NCBI RefSeq assembly: GCF_014268275.3
Contig: NZ_CP077084.1
Location: 186,001-250,000 of the forward strand
Origin: Pseudomonas tritici
Lineage (GTDB): Bacteria > Pseudomonadota > Gammaproteobacteria > Pseudomonadales > Pseudomonadaceae
Reading direction: 5' to 3'
Length of the DNA stretch: 64,000 nucleotides
Shown here: positions 8,984 to 18,536 of the stretch, piece after piece
How the letters are laid out: every line of letters begins with the position of its first letter
How positions within the stretch are numbered: position 1 is the first letter of the stretch
Notes under the pieces: model-generated
Database searches by the model: none
Seen by the model: only the letters and a program-made list of their open reading frames with translations
What the model was told of the DNA's origin: nothing
Made by a program: the position numbers and the translations under genes

Positions 8984-9457
8984 GATGACAGTCCTCTATC
9001 TGCTCAGTTGGTACACTTCTACTAGATCGGCCCGCACATTGGCGGGCCTTAGGTCTTGAATGCAGAAATCCACATCAGTTGCTCTGCTGCTCCGAACTCA
9101 AAATGGTGCAGGTCCTTGAGCATCCCTTGATGCTTTGAGGGGTAAAGCCACATATGGAACCGTAAAGTGGAATGCAGTCCGACCTGTTCTTGAAGGACAA
9201 AACAGCGTTTGTAGGCACACAAGAGGCCATATCCCTAATGAAAGTACGCCACTCATTTCTATGTCTAGCGACATCGGGCCCGTTCAGGAGTGACCCTATT
9301 CATTGCAATTGAGAATATGGCTTAAGAGGGGCGGGTAATCTGCTAGCCCAATGTCAATCTCTCGCGAATTTTTTCGCCATTTTAACACGCTCAAATTGAT
9401 GTCAATGCACGAGGGGGCATTGTCAGCTTTCAACAGCTTCTTCATCGCTTTTCCCCC
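8984..9457. other. Gene-free stretch with a GC hairpin
   Basis: About 470 bp without a credible reading frame. A perfect stem GGCCCGC/GCGGGCC with an ACATTG-type loop lies at about 9031-9051 and could stop transcription, although no long T-run follows. The promoter for the downstream small-gene run should lie here. Confidence 0.4.
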
Positions 9458-9943
9458 TCAAAGAGCGGCGCTGACTTTGGCAGCACATTCACTGACGCGA
9501 TCAGCAATAGATTCGAGGGCCGCGTAAGCATTCTCGGGTGTGCCATAGGATGACGCCATCAGCTCAAAAGCAGGTCCGTTGAGACCTGCGTTGGTCAACC
9601 GGTCAAAGCGGTATTCGTTATTGCGAACTGTCATGGCGAAGGCGACGTAGTTGCTGAACTGGAGGGAAGCGTAGGCCTTTCCACTCGACTTAACTACTCC
9701 ATCGATTTGTACCGGGGTTACTGTTAATCCATCGACTTCAGCCTGCATACATGCAAGGACACGAGAGACATCGGCTTTAGGACGCTTAAACGTGATGGAC
9801 TTTACGACAGGGTATCCATCCTTTCCCGTACCGGTGATAACACCCTGTTTAGACGCTAGCTCCTGCGAAACAGTTTTTGTACCGCAGCCAGCAGCTATAG
9901 CCGTACAGATTAACGCTCCGATAGTTACCAGCTTCCAATTCAT
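9458..9943 (-). CDS. Putative lipoprotein
   Basis: The 161-residue product has a short charged N-terminus, a hydrophobic stretch (LVTIGALICTAIAAG) and a lipobox-like AIAAGC with Cys at about residue 20, so it is probably acylated and exported. The mature part is a mixed alpha/beta domain of unknown family. AAGGGAC precedes the ATG at about seven bases. It follows the membrane protein gene at 9964 by 20 bp, so the two may be co-transcribed. Confidence 0.7.
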   Translation of the reverse strand: MNWKLVTIGALICTAIAAGCGTKTVSQELASKQGVITGTGKDGYPVVKSITFKRPKADVSRVLACMQAEVDGLTVTPVQIDGVVKSSGKAYASLQFSNYVAFAMTVRNNEYRFDRLTNAGLNGPAFELMASSYGTPENAYAALESIADRVSECAAKVSAAL

Positions 9944-9963
9944 AGAATTTGTCCCTTTTTCCC

Positions 9964-10329
9964 TTAGCTGATGATGTTCCTGATGATCCGTGCAAGGCCA
10001 AGGCCCGAATAGCCCTCCGAGTATCCGTGAGACACATCAACCTCATGCTGCTCCAATGCTTTCAGGACACGGTTCTTCACCATCTTTGAGCCACGCGATT
10101 GCCCGGCCTCATAGGCGAGGAAAGCCGCAAAACAGGCCAGTACAAAGCACATAGCGTAAGTGCCAAACATTTTTGCTCCATTCCAATATCGCCCCGGCTG
10201 GAGGGGCTGTGGTGTTGCGGGACTTTTGTTCGCACATGCGGCCAGAGCGATGTGCAAGCGCTCCATCCACTCTCGTTGATCAGCGCTAGGCTCATCCACG
10301 TTAGCGGCCGCGTCCAGCACATCCAGCAA
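9964..10329 (-). CDS. Membrane protein of unknown function, start unclear
   Basis: The frame contains one transmembrane segment (GTYAMCFVLACFAAFLAYEAG) after a helical N-terminal part. The only in-frame start given here is a TTG at 10329. Protein-like coding continues upstream (QLDEAIRRRTVAIVEVATEL) to a stop at 10456-10458 with no ATG. The gene has either lost its true start or uses an unusual one. The tail RIIRNIIS reads intact. Function unknown. Confidence 0.5.
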   Translation of the reverse strand: MLDVLDAAANVDEPSADQREWMERLHIALAACANKSPATPQPLQPGRYWNGAKMFGTYAMCFVLACFAAFLAYEAGQSRGSKMVKNRVLKALEQHEVDVSHGYSEGYSGLGLARIIRNIIS

Positions 10330-10480
10330 CTCGGTGGCAACCTCGACAATCGCAACCGTCCGACGGCGTATCGCCTCATCCAGTTGTTCGGCGTCTTGGC
10401 AGTCTTCACGCAGATTGGCAGCGAGTTGCTCTGGTGTATCGCAGTACCCGCAGGCTTAGGGGATACCTACCGAATGCTCA

Positions 10481-10789
10481 TCACCCTCGATTCTGTAAAC
10501 GAACAGCAGTCATCTTCGCCCTTTGCTGCTCCCTGACCACAGCCTGCTGATCTATTCGCGTCTGGATTTGGGTATAGAGCTGAGCCCGCTCGTTGTCGCG
10601 GTCGGCCACCGTAACCACCAGCGAATATTGTTCCTTTTCTGCAGCCGAGGGATTCCAGTCACGATCCTGCCTGACTACGACCACAAACCACTTCTCGCCG
10701 GGTTTCCCTTGTTTGAACGTCCAGCGAGAAGACTGAACCGTGCCATGGTTTCTCATTTGGGCGGGAATGTCGCGATTTGTGTCCCTGGC
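10481..10789 (-). pseudogene. C-terminal gene fragment cut by the 152-bp element
   Basis: The frame reads ...RDTNRDIPAQMRNHGTVQ then WTFKQGKPGEKWFVVVVRQ and ends QNRG. Protein-like coding continues upstream of the first ATG (10756) right to the edge of the 152-bp element at 10790, where it meets repeat sequence and a stop. This looks like the tail of a larger gene disrupted by the element. The parent family is not certain. Confidence 0.55.
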
Positions 10790-10941
10790 TGTTGGCGCCG
10801 GCGCCGAATTAAACCAGTTGCGGAGATATTACTGACCCGGGCAGACTCCTCGAGAACCACTACTTTTACTGGATTTGTGTTGACTTGAGGGTGGGTTAAT
10901 CCCAAGTCAGCACGTGGGTCAATTCAGCGTTGGCGTTAAAA
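10790..10941. repeat. 152-bp element, copy 1
   Basis: Left end TGTTGGCGCCGGCGCC, right end GCGTTGGCGTTAAAA, giving near-complementary termini of about 27 bp. It is nearly identical to copy 4, including the central ACTACTTTTACTGGATTTGT. It lies between a truncated gene tail and the PD-(D/E)XK gene. Confidence 0.8.
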
Positions 10942-11025
10942 GCCTGGGCTATGGAACGGATCTACTGGTTTTTGAATTGCCCCCCAGAAATTTGTGATTA
11001 GCATTTTACCAACATGGAGGTGAAC

Positions 11026-12339
11026 GTGGAACCGGCGGAATTTTATGCATTCTTGAGGGACCCCAAGCTATTGGAGCTGATGGAGCTCAACAAAACCGTC
11101 GACGACGTTTTTGAGGTGACGACACTTCTGGAGAACCAGAACTCTGAAGTGCTTGCTTGGTGCATGAACCCCCATGAAGGCCATTCCCAAGGCGACTGGG
11201 TTATCAAGGACTTTCTGGAAGCGGCCCACGCCGCCAGCGATGGATGCACGTATGACAACCGTAAGTTTTTTGCGAAGTGGACGCCGGGGAAAATTCGCAC
11301 CGGCAGCTTCGGTGCGGCATTCGTCACCCGCGAGTTCAGTATCAAAGTAGACGAAGGCACCGCCAATGGTAGGCTGGATCTGTTTCTGGTCGACCCGGCG
11401 AACAAGATTCTGGTCGCGATTGAAAACAAGGTGAAGGCATCGCTGACAGTGCAGCAGCTCGAAAAATATGTACGTGCTGTCAAGGGTCAAATCAGCAATC
11501 GTAGAGTGTTTGCGGACTACGACTTGGCTTTCATCGTGCTCGATCAGGACCTTGAGAGCTACAAGGAAAGGCAATTGCTGGAGTTGGGCAAGCGCTGGGC
11601 GCTTCTCGACTATCGATGGCTGGAAGCCTCCGCTAGCAGGGCGCGATTCCAACTGAGTCGGGGTAACAACTCCGCGCAGTTGCTGATTGCCTATTGCCAA
11701 AGCGTGACCCGATGGCAAAGCCCGACCAACGAAAAAATCTCGGACCTTGCAGCGGATCTGGTCCTGACTCATCAGACTGTGGTTAATGCAATGCGCTCGT
11801 CGAAAGGTAAGCCGCTGAATCAGTGGATACCCGCCACCGTCCAGGGGCATCTGGGCGAGTTGACCCTGTTCGTCGTCCAGCATCGCCAAGTATGCGACAA
11901 GCTACTGAGCGTAAGGGGCGTGGCCAGCCTAACGCCCCTGTTGCTCAAGGCCATCCCGACGCTCTCAACCGAGCTGGTTGATCAAGGTGTTCAATGGATC
12001 TCAATAACACCACCGGAAACGACGGGGCTAATGCGCGATGAAGGCTGGCCGGTCTACGTCACTATCTACCGGGTGGCCAAGGTGTCTAAGCCATCGGCAC
12101 CCAAATATAACGTAAGGCTGGTCTGGGATAAAAACGAATTCGATGTGGACAAGGTCAGTGAGAACGCTCTACGGCTTCACTTGAGCAAAAGCTTCCCCGG
12201 GTTGGAGAAGTTTGCTTCATCGCAAATGCGCCGGATCCTGTTGGCTGAGCATGTAACGCCCATACAGGCGATCAACTCTGCCGCAAAAATCATGAAACTT
12301 CTATCTGCCCAGATATCCAATTGTCCCGGGCTGGATTAA
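11026..12339 (+). CDS. PD-(D/E)XK nuclease-like protein
   Basis: Two starts are possible: ATG 11014, with no ribosome site, or GTG 11026, with GGAGG five bases ahead; I prefer GTG. The roughly 437-residue product carries GRLDLFLVDPANKILVAIE followed by NKVKA at about residues 111-134. Here D, the E of AIENK and its K form the D-x(n)-ExK nuclease core of the PD-(D/E)XK superfamily. A QLEKYVRAV helix follows, as in that fold. The C-terminal half is uncharacterised. It sits directly before a winged-helix gene and between two 152-bp elements, so it is probably a self-contained defence module. Confidence 0.75.
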   Translation: MEPAEFYAFLRDPKLLELMELNKTVDDVFEVTTLLENQNSEVLAWCMNPHEGHSQGDWVIKDFLEAAHAASDGCTYDNRKFFAKWTPGKIRTGSFGAAFVTREFSIKVDEGTANGRLDLFLVDPANKILVAIENKVKASLTVQQLEKYVRAVKGQISNRRVFADYDLAFIVLDQDLESYKERQLLELGKRWALLDYRWLEASASRARFQLSRGNNSAQLLIAYCQSVTRWQSPTNEKISDLAADLVLTHQTVVNAMRSSKGKPLNQWIPATVQGHLGELTLFVVQHRQVCDKLLSVRGVASLTPLLLKAIPTLSTELVDQGVQWISITPPETTGLMRDEGWPVYVTIYRVAKVSKPSAPKYNVRLVWDKNEFDVDKVSENALRLHLSKSFPGLEKFASSQMRRILLAEHVTPIQAINSAAKIMKLLSAQISNCPGLD

Positions 12340-12501
12340 ACCGATAAGGAGGCAAATCGGGTCGAGCCCAGCTTTGCACGTCTACCCATCAAATGGATTC
12401 AAAGTGGTGGCGTCGCGGCCTTCGATAGTCGTGTAGGAAATGAGGCACGCTGCGCACTGCAGCAAAACACCAGCATCGGAGCACTGAGGCTTTTCGTAAG
12501 C

Positions 12502-13128
12502 TTGTGCATGCTTGCGGATTACTACACTGGGCAGGTGAAGACTACTTATCCAAAGCTGATTGCTTTGTCCGGTTTATCGAGGCCGATTGTTGCTCGATCA
12601 CTCAAGCGACTCGTGGATGAAGGGATGCTCGATAAATATGACAAGCCCGTGCGTGAGGGGACCATATTGCAGATGGCCGGATGGGAGGATGGCTTCCATG
12701 GAAAGCCTCCCAAATCCAAACTCTACGACGGAAGCAGGACACAATTGCTCATGTTGCACCAATTTGAATTTAGTGCGTTGAGCCTATACGCGCTAAAGGT
12801 ATTTTTCGTGCTTTGTGCATTCAGGAATAGAAACAATTTCAACATCGCAACCATTAACTATTCCACCATTTCGCGCCTGTCGGGTGTACCGATGTACCAG
12901 ATTCCAAGCTCATTGAATCGTCTGTATCACTTGGAGCTAATCTCCTACAAACAGGCTGACTACTACGAGCCAGGAAACACTGATCAAGATCGGACCAATC
13001 GCTACCTGATTCGAGGCCTTGGTGACAAGTCGCCCGCATTCAATCCTGAGAAGTCGACAGCTAAGTCAGGCAAGGCAAGCAAGGCGAAAATCGCGGCTGC
13101 CAATGAATTCGTCGCCATCAAACCCTGA
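12502..13128 (+). CDS. Winged-helix DNA-binding protein, N-terminus uncertain
   Basis: Two helix-turn-helix regions are visible: YPKLIALSGLSRPIVARSLK early, and INYSTISRLSGVP with SSLNRLYHLELI late, followed by a basic Ala/Lys tail. Coding resemblance continues upstream in frame from 12502 (TTG) to about 12361. A perfect AAGGAGG lies at 12346-12352, yet there is no ATG, GTG or TTG in that frame beside it. The original start was probably lost by a small mutation, or a rare start codon is used. The layout suggests a regulator or DNA-recognition partner of the nuclease-like gene. Confidence 0.65.
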   Translation: MCMLADYYTGQVKTTYPKLIALSGLSRPIVARSLKRLVDEGMLDKYDKPVREGTILQMAGWEDGFHGKPPKSKLYDGSRTQLLMLHQFEFSALSLYALKVFFVLCAFRNRNNFNIATINYSTISRLSGVPMYQIPSSLNRLYHLELISYKQADYYEPGNTDQDRTNRYLIRGLGDKSPAFNPEKSTAKSGKASKAKIAAANEFVAIKP

Positions 13129-13688
13129 ATTCGTAGATGTAAATCGCCCGCATCATCAGGTGTTCGGTCATTCGTTCGTTGTCAGTCTTGAAACGTGACA
13201 CTGTTTATCGGCTACTTGGCCATTGAGGGAAGTGCTGAGTAGCGTGGATGAATCCACTCAGGGATTTTGGTCATAGTGGTGAGGAGGCGCTCGGTAAGCG
13301 TACGGCCAACTCATCTTGACGTAAGCGTCCGGCTAGGACTTGGTACTCCAGGAGAGACAGAGCTGTCGGCGCCGAGGCCGATGTGACCCGGTTGCCGAGA
13401 TTTCACTGCCCCAGCCTGACTTTTCGTAAATCATTGTCTGTGCTGGATTTTTGCAGGTTTGGAGATGGGGCAATCTTGCGTCGGCAACTGGATCAATCCA
13501 GGGGCAGCGCCAACAGCTACGCGCCCTGTCGATAACCGCATGCACAAGCTAACCATGCATCCTCCAGAACATTCAAACCTCCTAAAAATCATAGCCGCTC
13601 AAGCACTACTAAAGCAGTCCTGGAACTTAATATGGGGCTGTGCGACAATTCATTGGCACACTAAGTGGCCGAAGGCCATCACTTGACT
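13129..13688. other. Gene-free junction containing a 152-bp element
   Basis: About 560 bp between two defence modules. It holds copy 2 of the 152-bp element at 13364-13515. The parts on either side contain no credible frame. The right part should contain the methyltransferase promoter. Confidence 0.5.
13364..13515. repeat. 152-bp element, copy 2
   Basis: Left end TGTCGGCGCCGAGGCC, right end GGGGCAGCGCCAACA. The termini extend as AGC...GCT outside the TG/CA ends. The internal blocks (TGACCC at 21-26, CTGCCCC at 43-49, and their mirror images) align without gaps to the other copies, although overall identity to copies 1 and 4 is low. Confidence 0.72.
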
Positions 13689-14960
13689 ATGCTAAATGCG
13701 ATGACAACCCCGAAAAAGCTACGATTTTGCGACGTGTTTGCCGGATGTGGAGGCCTCTCATTGGGCCTCCTTGAGGCTGGACACGAAGGTGTCTTTGCCA
13801 TAGAGAAGAGCTCTCTAGCTTTTGAAACGCTTCGCTTCAACTTGATCGAAGGAACTAAGTACCAGTTCGCTTGGCCAAAATGGCTTCCAAAGCAGGCCAT
13901 GACCTGCGAAGACTTACTCTCAGGCTTTTCTGAAAACGTTGCGGCGCTCCGAGGCCAGATTGATCTCATCGTTGGTGGTCCTCCATGCCAAGGATTTTCA
14001 ACGGCGGGAAAACGCGACCCCACTGACCCTCGCAACAAAATGACAGAGCAGTACCTTGCTCTTGTTGGTTTATTGCAACCTCAATACTTAGTTATTGAGA
14101 ACGTTGCTGGATTCAACATGCGCTTCGAGACCAAGGGAGGAGTTGCCGAAGATATTGCGAATGCCGGCCAGGCCTCATACGCGAAATACATTGCAGAGAA
14201 ATTAGATGCTCTCGGATATGACGTCGACTCAGGACTCGTCAATTGCGCAGATTTTGGTGTCCCCCAAACCCGCCATCGCTACTTTATGCTCTGCGAGCGA
14301 AAAGGGAATTCTTCTCAACGATCTAACCTGCTGAAAATGGTACAGGAAAGCCGGCGCGATTTTCTAACCGCCAAAGAATTACCCATCACTCGCCATGTAA
14401 CAACACGAGAAGCAATTTCTGACCTTGAAACACATGGGAAAATTCTTGTTTCCAATGAAGACTCTGGAATGTCGAGATTTCTTGAAGCAGAATATACCCC
14501 TCACCCAAACCCCAATGCGTTCCAAAAACTTATGAGGCTAAGCTGCGAGAATCGTGCACCGAATAGCCGAAGACTTGCGAGACACAAGGCCGAAACCAGA
14601 GAATATTTTAAGCATATTCAGGAAATCTGTCGCCCAGGGTATTGCTTATCACAGGAGGAGCGAGAACAAGTAGGAACTAAAAAGCACGCAACAACAGTTC
14701 TCGATCAAGGTAGACCAGCCCCAACAATTACGACCTTGCCTGATGATATCCTCCATTACAGTGAACCAAGAATTCTTACCGTACGTGAAAATGCTCGGCT
14801 TCAATCATTCCCAGATTGGTTCGAATTTCAGGGAAAGTATACGACCGGTGGAAAGCAAAGAAAGCAAGAATGCCCCCGCTACACTCAGGTTGGTAACGCC
14901 GTCCCACCATTAGTCGGCGAGGCTATTGGTCGGATGTTAGCCGTCCATAAGCTTTACTAA
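13689..14960 (+). CDS. DNA cytosine-5 methyltransferase
   Basis: All main C5-methyltransferase motifs are present in order: I (DVFAGCGGLSLGL), IV with the catalytic cysteine (GGPPCQGFSTAGKR), VI (ENVAGF), VIII (QTRHRYF) and X (VGNAVPPLVGEAIG). The start is uncertain: GTG 13665, ATG 13689 or ATG 13701. None has a clear ribosome site. Base use is more AT-rich than the core genome, consistent with transfer. It lies on the same strand as druH but 477 bp upstream, so it is probably a separate transcript that protects host DNA for the neighbouring system. Confidence 0.9.
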   Translation: MLNAMTTPKKLRFCDVFAGCGGLSLGLLEAGHEGVFAIEKSSLAFETLRFNLIEGTKYQFAWPKWLPKQAMTCEDLLSGFSENVAALRGQIDLIVGGPPCQGFSTAGKRDPTDPRNKMTEQYLALVGLLQPQYLVIENVAGFNMRFETKGGVAEDIANAGQASYAKYIAEKLDALGYDVDSGLVNCADFGVPQTRHRYFMLCERKGNSSQRSNLLKMVQESRRDFLTAKELPITRHVTTREAISDLETHGKILVSNEDSGMSRFLEAEYTPHPNPNAFQKLMRLSCENRAPNSRRLARHKAETREYFKHIQEICRPGYCLSQEEREQVGTKKHATTVLDQGRPAPTITTLPDDILHYSEPRILTVRENARLQSFPDWFEFQGKYTTGGKQRKQECPRYTQVGNAVPPLVGEAIGRMLAVHKLY

Positions 14961-15437
14961 ATCGCAGAGCTCCTTACCGGTACCATTTGAAAATACCGGC
15001 CTTCGGGTCGGTGTTACAAAAGCCCGCTACACAACACCTCCCATATCCGCCCGGGAACTGCTCTGTCACCTAAAGAGCTCTTGCTGCACTGCCTGCACAG
15101 TATGCATATAGCCTAATCTAAGGGTATGATAGCCATGTGCTGCATACCCTATACAAGCGTCCGCCACACCCAGCAGCCTACATCACTAAACATCTCAAGG
15201 GAGCTCCCGATCTTAAGACAGTCTGCTTGTGACTGGCCGGCTGCCCGGACAGGCCAGCTGCTTCCGGACTTCGCAAAACTAACTCTGACAAGAAGCCAAA
15301 AGAGTGCTTTAACTATACCCAAACAGGGAGGCTGCTCGGACGTACCAGGCACAAACGACTAAATGCATCGCACCTGACTATACGGAGCTACCTTTCAACG
15401 GTTCGCTATCTTGCCGCATGAGTGAGAAATCATACGT
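14961..15437. other. Intergenic region with a UUCG hairpin
   Basis: About 477 bp between the methyltransferase and druH. A stem ACCGGCC-TTCG-GGTCGGT lies at about 14993-15010, just after the methyltransferase stop, and could be a terminator although it lacks a T-run. The druH promoter should lie in the right part. No credible gene is seen. Confidence 0.45.
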
Positions 15438-18400
15438 ATGAACGCTAGTGAGGACGGCCTTCTCGAACCCCAGACTGAGATACCCAGCCAATTTGGCCAT
15501 GTACAGGAGCTGCCAGATTCCAAGAGCAAGCCACTCGACGATAGATTCAGCGAATGGAATCTTCGCTTGCTACATAGCTTCTTCTCCGAGGCATCCAAGG
15601 GTGAGGAGGTGTTCCTTAGGGTGGACAAGGAGTTTCTCGACCAAATTGGTCAAGATATCGGTGGTGACGCTGGATTTTTGGACGCAGTTCGTATTGGCCA
15701 TATCTGGGCCAACCCAGACGGTAGCCTCGCTCAACGCATACGTGATCTGGTTGAACAACGAAAAGGAGATGCTAATAACCGCAACTACATGGACCCTGGC
15801 GCTTTGGATCCTACCTACCTAGGCCTGCATGCCCCTGCATACCTTCCCTACCTTGCCGCTCTGATCAGGAACGATGCGGAGAACCCGAACTCGTATTATG
15901 GGGGGCTACAAGCAGATCTTAAACTGCACCATACTTTCGGCCCCAATGAAATGGATCGCGTTGAATCGGCTTGGGCCGATTTGCAGAAGTGGACGGAAAG
16001 AAATGCTGGGCGGTTCGGCTCCTTTAAACTGAGGAGATTGGGTGGCTATCACCGGATCGGCGTGCCAAGATCCCAAAGCATTTTAAAGCCCCAAGATATA
16101 GAAAGCCTTGCACAAGCGTTTGTACAGGCACAAATTAGACCTGGCCAAGAATTGTCCAAAGCATCCTTATCGCGGATATTGGACGAGGCGCGTGCGACGA
16201 AACGGATTTTCACTGCCGGATTTCAAAAGGCACTCGATATTCCTGATTTCGAACAGCCTATCCTTGCTGCAATCAGCACTGCATATTCCGATTGGGATGG
16301 AACATTAACGGATAAAAATAGTAGTTCACATTATTCATCCACTGATTTAAAAGATTTAAAAGGAGTTGGCATTTCTTTAGTGGTGGTGCAGGATGCCCCC
16401 CTGGAGATTTCCCCTCGCTGGCGTCTGCCTGCTTTACAAGATACTGGTAAGTTTGTGCTGTCCCACAATGAATTGAAGTGGAAGGGATGCTTTTCCGGCA
16501 CGGAAGGGACAAACTGCACGTCATCTGCCAAGCAAGATGCGGAGTTCTGGAGAATCGCTGAACAAGCATCTGAAAACACCCTGCAGTTTAATGTCCAGTA
16601 CCTTGGTATCGAAGAGTCAGAACCTACAACACTCCAACTTCTGTTAAGGCGACATCTGCTCTGGGTTCTGGTTCCGGCGTTTGATTCTGTGACTGGAAAC
16701 TTAGAGTTGAGAGAGGGTGATCTTCCTGGGAGTGGACAGGCCTTTCTATTGGCCCCGCCCCACAGTTTTGCATCTCTCAAGAGCTACCTCGAACGTGTCA
16801 AACCTGATCACAAACTGATATCGGCGGCAGGAATTCCTGATAACTGGTTGTTTGTTAATTTAGTGGCGTGTGACAGTCTTACGCTTGAGCAACGTCTTCT
16901 CCCTGATGGGGAGGAATGTGCCCATCCAAAGCCTCGTAGTATCCGTTTTGTTGGTGGAAGGTCGATTCGACGCGGCTACAGTCGCATGTATCTGCCCTAC
17001 GATCTACCCATGATTGAGTTAGACGCTCCTGAGGACACGCGCATAACATGCTCTCAAGACATCATTATCCATGAGACGTTCTTACCCACTTATGCGAACA
17101 CGGGCGAGCAAGCCCAATTGATACCGTTAAGACGATTCGAGATTAGGCTGCCTAGTGCAAGAAGTGCATCGTATGTGCTCCACGCAACTACCAAAAATGG
17201 TACCCAACTCGGCCAGGCAAAGTTGAGAGTTGCCGGTCTGGGAGGAGACTTTGTTGATATAGGGCGTCCATTTAGTCTGGACAATCTTGGAATACCGATG
17301 ACATCAGACGAAGGTTTGTCTGGTGTTTTCCTGCCAGTTATTGAGCAATCAGCCTTCAAGGTCGTTGGTTTTGATTTAAAGCCCGTAGAACTTGGGGCCA
17401 TCGTTAAACACGACGCTGTCATTATCGATGTTCGGAAAAAATTCCTCGACTCACTCGCCCAGTCAGGTAGTTTTGATTACGGCGTAGCAAGAAATCAATT
17501 ACAACGACTTATCCGTACTTCTGATGCATTCGGTGATCCCGCATTAATCCTGCTGGACCTTTGTCGGCGCGGTCACCTCGAAATTTCCAGAACGCATAAG
17601 GGGCATATAGCTCGAATACATTCGGTTAAGCCCACTTTTTACTCGCTACCTTCCACATCTCACGGCCCTCAAATTTGGGGGGTTGCGGGAACCTTACGTA
17701 TCTCTCATTGGGAGAATATCGCAAGAGCAGAAAAGGCGTGGACTACGCACAGCTTGATCACCAATGCGGTTGAATTCGAGTCATGGCGATTGCTCATCAT
17801 TAATGAATTTGAAGCTAAAAAAACATTAGATCAAATAGGTTTCCAGCTTACACAAACACCTTGCATTTCAATTGCGAATTGGGCTGGCAGTTTGAAGGAA
17901 TTCACAAACGTAACGCTTCACAACACAATGGAGTCTATTGGAAGCGCTCGAGGTAGCGCCATGCGATTCCACGCAGGCCAGGGGCGATTTACAGCCAACC
18001 CCTGCGGCAATACAAGCGAGCTTTGGAAGGTGCAAGATCTTGACACAGGAATGGACAACCTGTACGTGCTCGCGGACCAAGGAAGGTACGCCTTCGTCCG
18101 CGACTCACGTTGGGGTGTTTGGCTGGCGCTTGACGCATTTGCAAAGTGGGTGAGCATTAGAACAGGCCTTGAGGACCTTCACCCAATACCTATCACGTAT
18201 GAGCGAAATAATGGGACCGTTTGGCTCCCAGCCAGAATTGGCTTACCAAGTGTTCTTGAACGTGCCCTTGTTCTATGTGCTGGCTATGCCCCAGAGGTTC
18301 TTACGCTTCAAAAACAAGAGACGAATGGCTCAGGTAATAGGATCTCACTTTCCTACACAGTAGATGGACCAACAGTCTTTTTCGCCAATCGGTTTTACAA

Positions 18401-18500
18401 CGATATGGCAGAAGGCAAGTGGCTTGCATACCGACATGTCCCTGAGGTGGTTGCTAATCTTATTGCCACCAAACTTGGGGCGGTTCTAGATATTTTCTGA
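15438..18500 (+). CDS. druH: Druantia type III-like DruH
   Basis: A 1020-residue protein with no recognisable catalytic motif, no signal peptide and no membrane segments. I call it DruH-like for its size and its position directly upstream of a DruE-type giant helicase, with 36 bp between them; that pair defines Druantia type III. The ribosome binding site before the ATG is weak. The sequence mixes beta-rich stretches in the middle with helical ends. In known systems DruH cooperates with DruE in anti-phage defence by an incompletely understood mechanism. Confidence depends on the neighbour, not on motifs. Confidence 0.6.
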   Translation: MNASEDGLLEPQTEIPSQFGHVQELPDSKSKPLDDRFSEWNLRLLHSFFSEASKGEEVFLRVDKEFLDQIGQDIGGDAGFLDAVRIGHIWANPDGSLAQRIRDLVEQRKGDANNRNYMDPGALDPTYLGLHAPAYLPYLAALIRNDAENPNSYYGGLQADLKLHHTFGPNEMDRVESAWADLQKWTERNAGRFGSFKLRRLGGYHRIGVPRSQSILKPQDIESLAQAFVQAQIRPGQELSKASLSRILDEARATKRIFTAGFQKALDIPDFEQPILAAISTAYSDWDGTLTDKNSSSHYSSTDLKDLKGVGISLVVVQDAPLEISPRWRLPALQDTGKFVLSHNELKWKGCFSGTEGTNCTSSAKQDAEFWRIAEQASENTLQFNVQYLGIEESEPTTLQLLLRRHLLWVLVPAFDSVTGNLELREGDLPGSGQAFLLAPPHSFASLKSYLERVKPDHKLISAAGIPDNWLFVNLVACDSLTLEQRLLPDGEECAHPKPRSIRFVGGRSIRRGYSRMYLPYDLPMIELDAPEDTRITCSQDIIIHETFLPTYANTGEQAQLIPLRRFEIRLPSARSASYVLHATTKNGTQLGQAKLRVAGLGGDFVDIGRPFSLDNLGIPMTSDEGLSGVFLPVIEQSAFKVVGFDLKPVELGAIVKHDAVIIDVRKKFLDSLAQSGSFDYGVARNQLQRLIRTSDAFGDPALILLDLCRRGHLEISRTHKGHIARIHSVKPTFYSLPSTSHGPQIWGVAGTLRISHWENIARAEKAWTTHSLITNAVEFESWRLLIINEFEAKKTLDQIGFQLTQTPCISIANWAGSLKEFTNVTLHNTMESIGSARGSAMRFHAGQGRFTANPCGNTSELWKVQDLDTGMDNLYVLADQGRYAFVRDSRWGVWLALDAFAKWVSIRTGLEDLHPIPITYERNNGTVWLPARIGLPSVLERALVLCAGYAPEVLTLQKQETNGSGNRISLSYTVDGPTVFFANRFYNDMAEGKWLAYRHVPEVVANLIATKLGAVLDIF

Positions 18501-18536
18501 TTCGCAGCACACTAATTGAAGCTATAAGGAAAAAGA

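Noticed and set aside
11068..11889. 273-codon minus-strand frame inside the PD-(D/E)XK gene
   Set aside because: Antisense shadow; the plus-strand frame has the nuclease motif and a ribosome site.
15126..15362. 78-codon frame between the methyltransferase and druH
   Set aside because: No ribosome site and composition unlike a protein; most likely non-coding.
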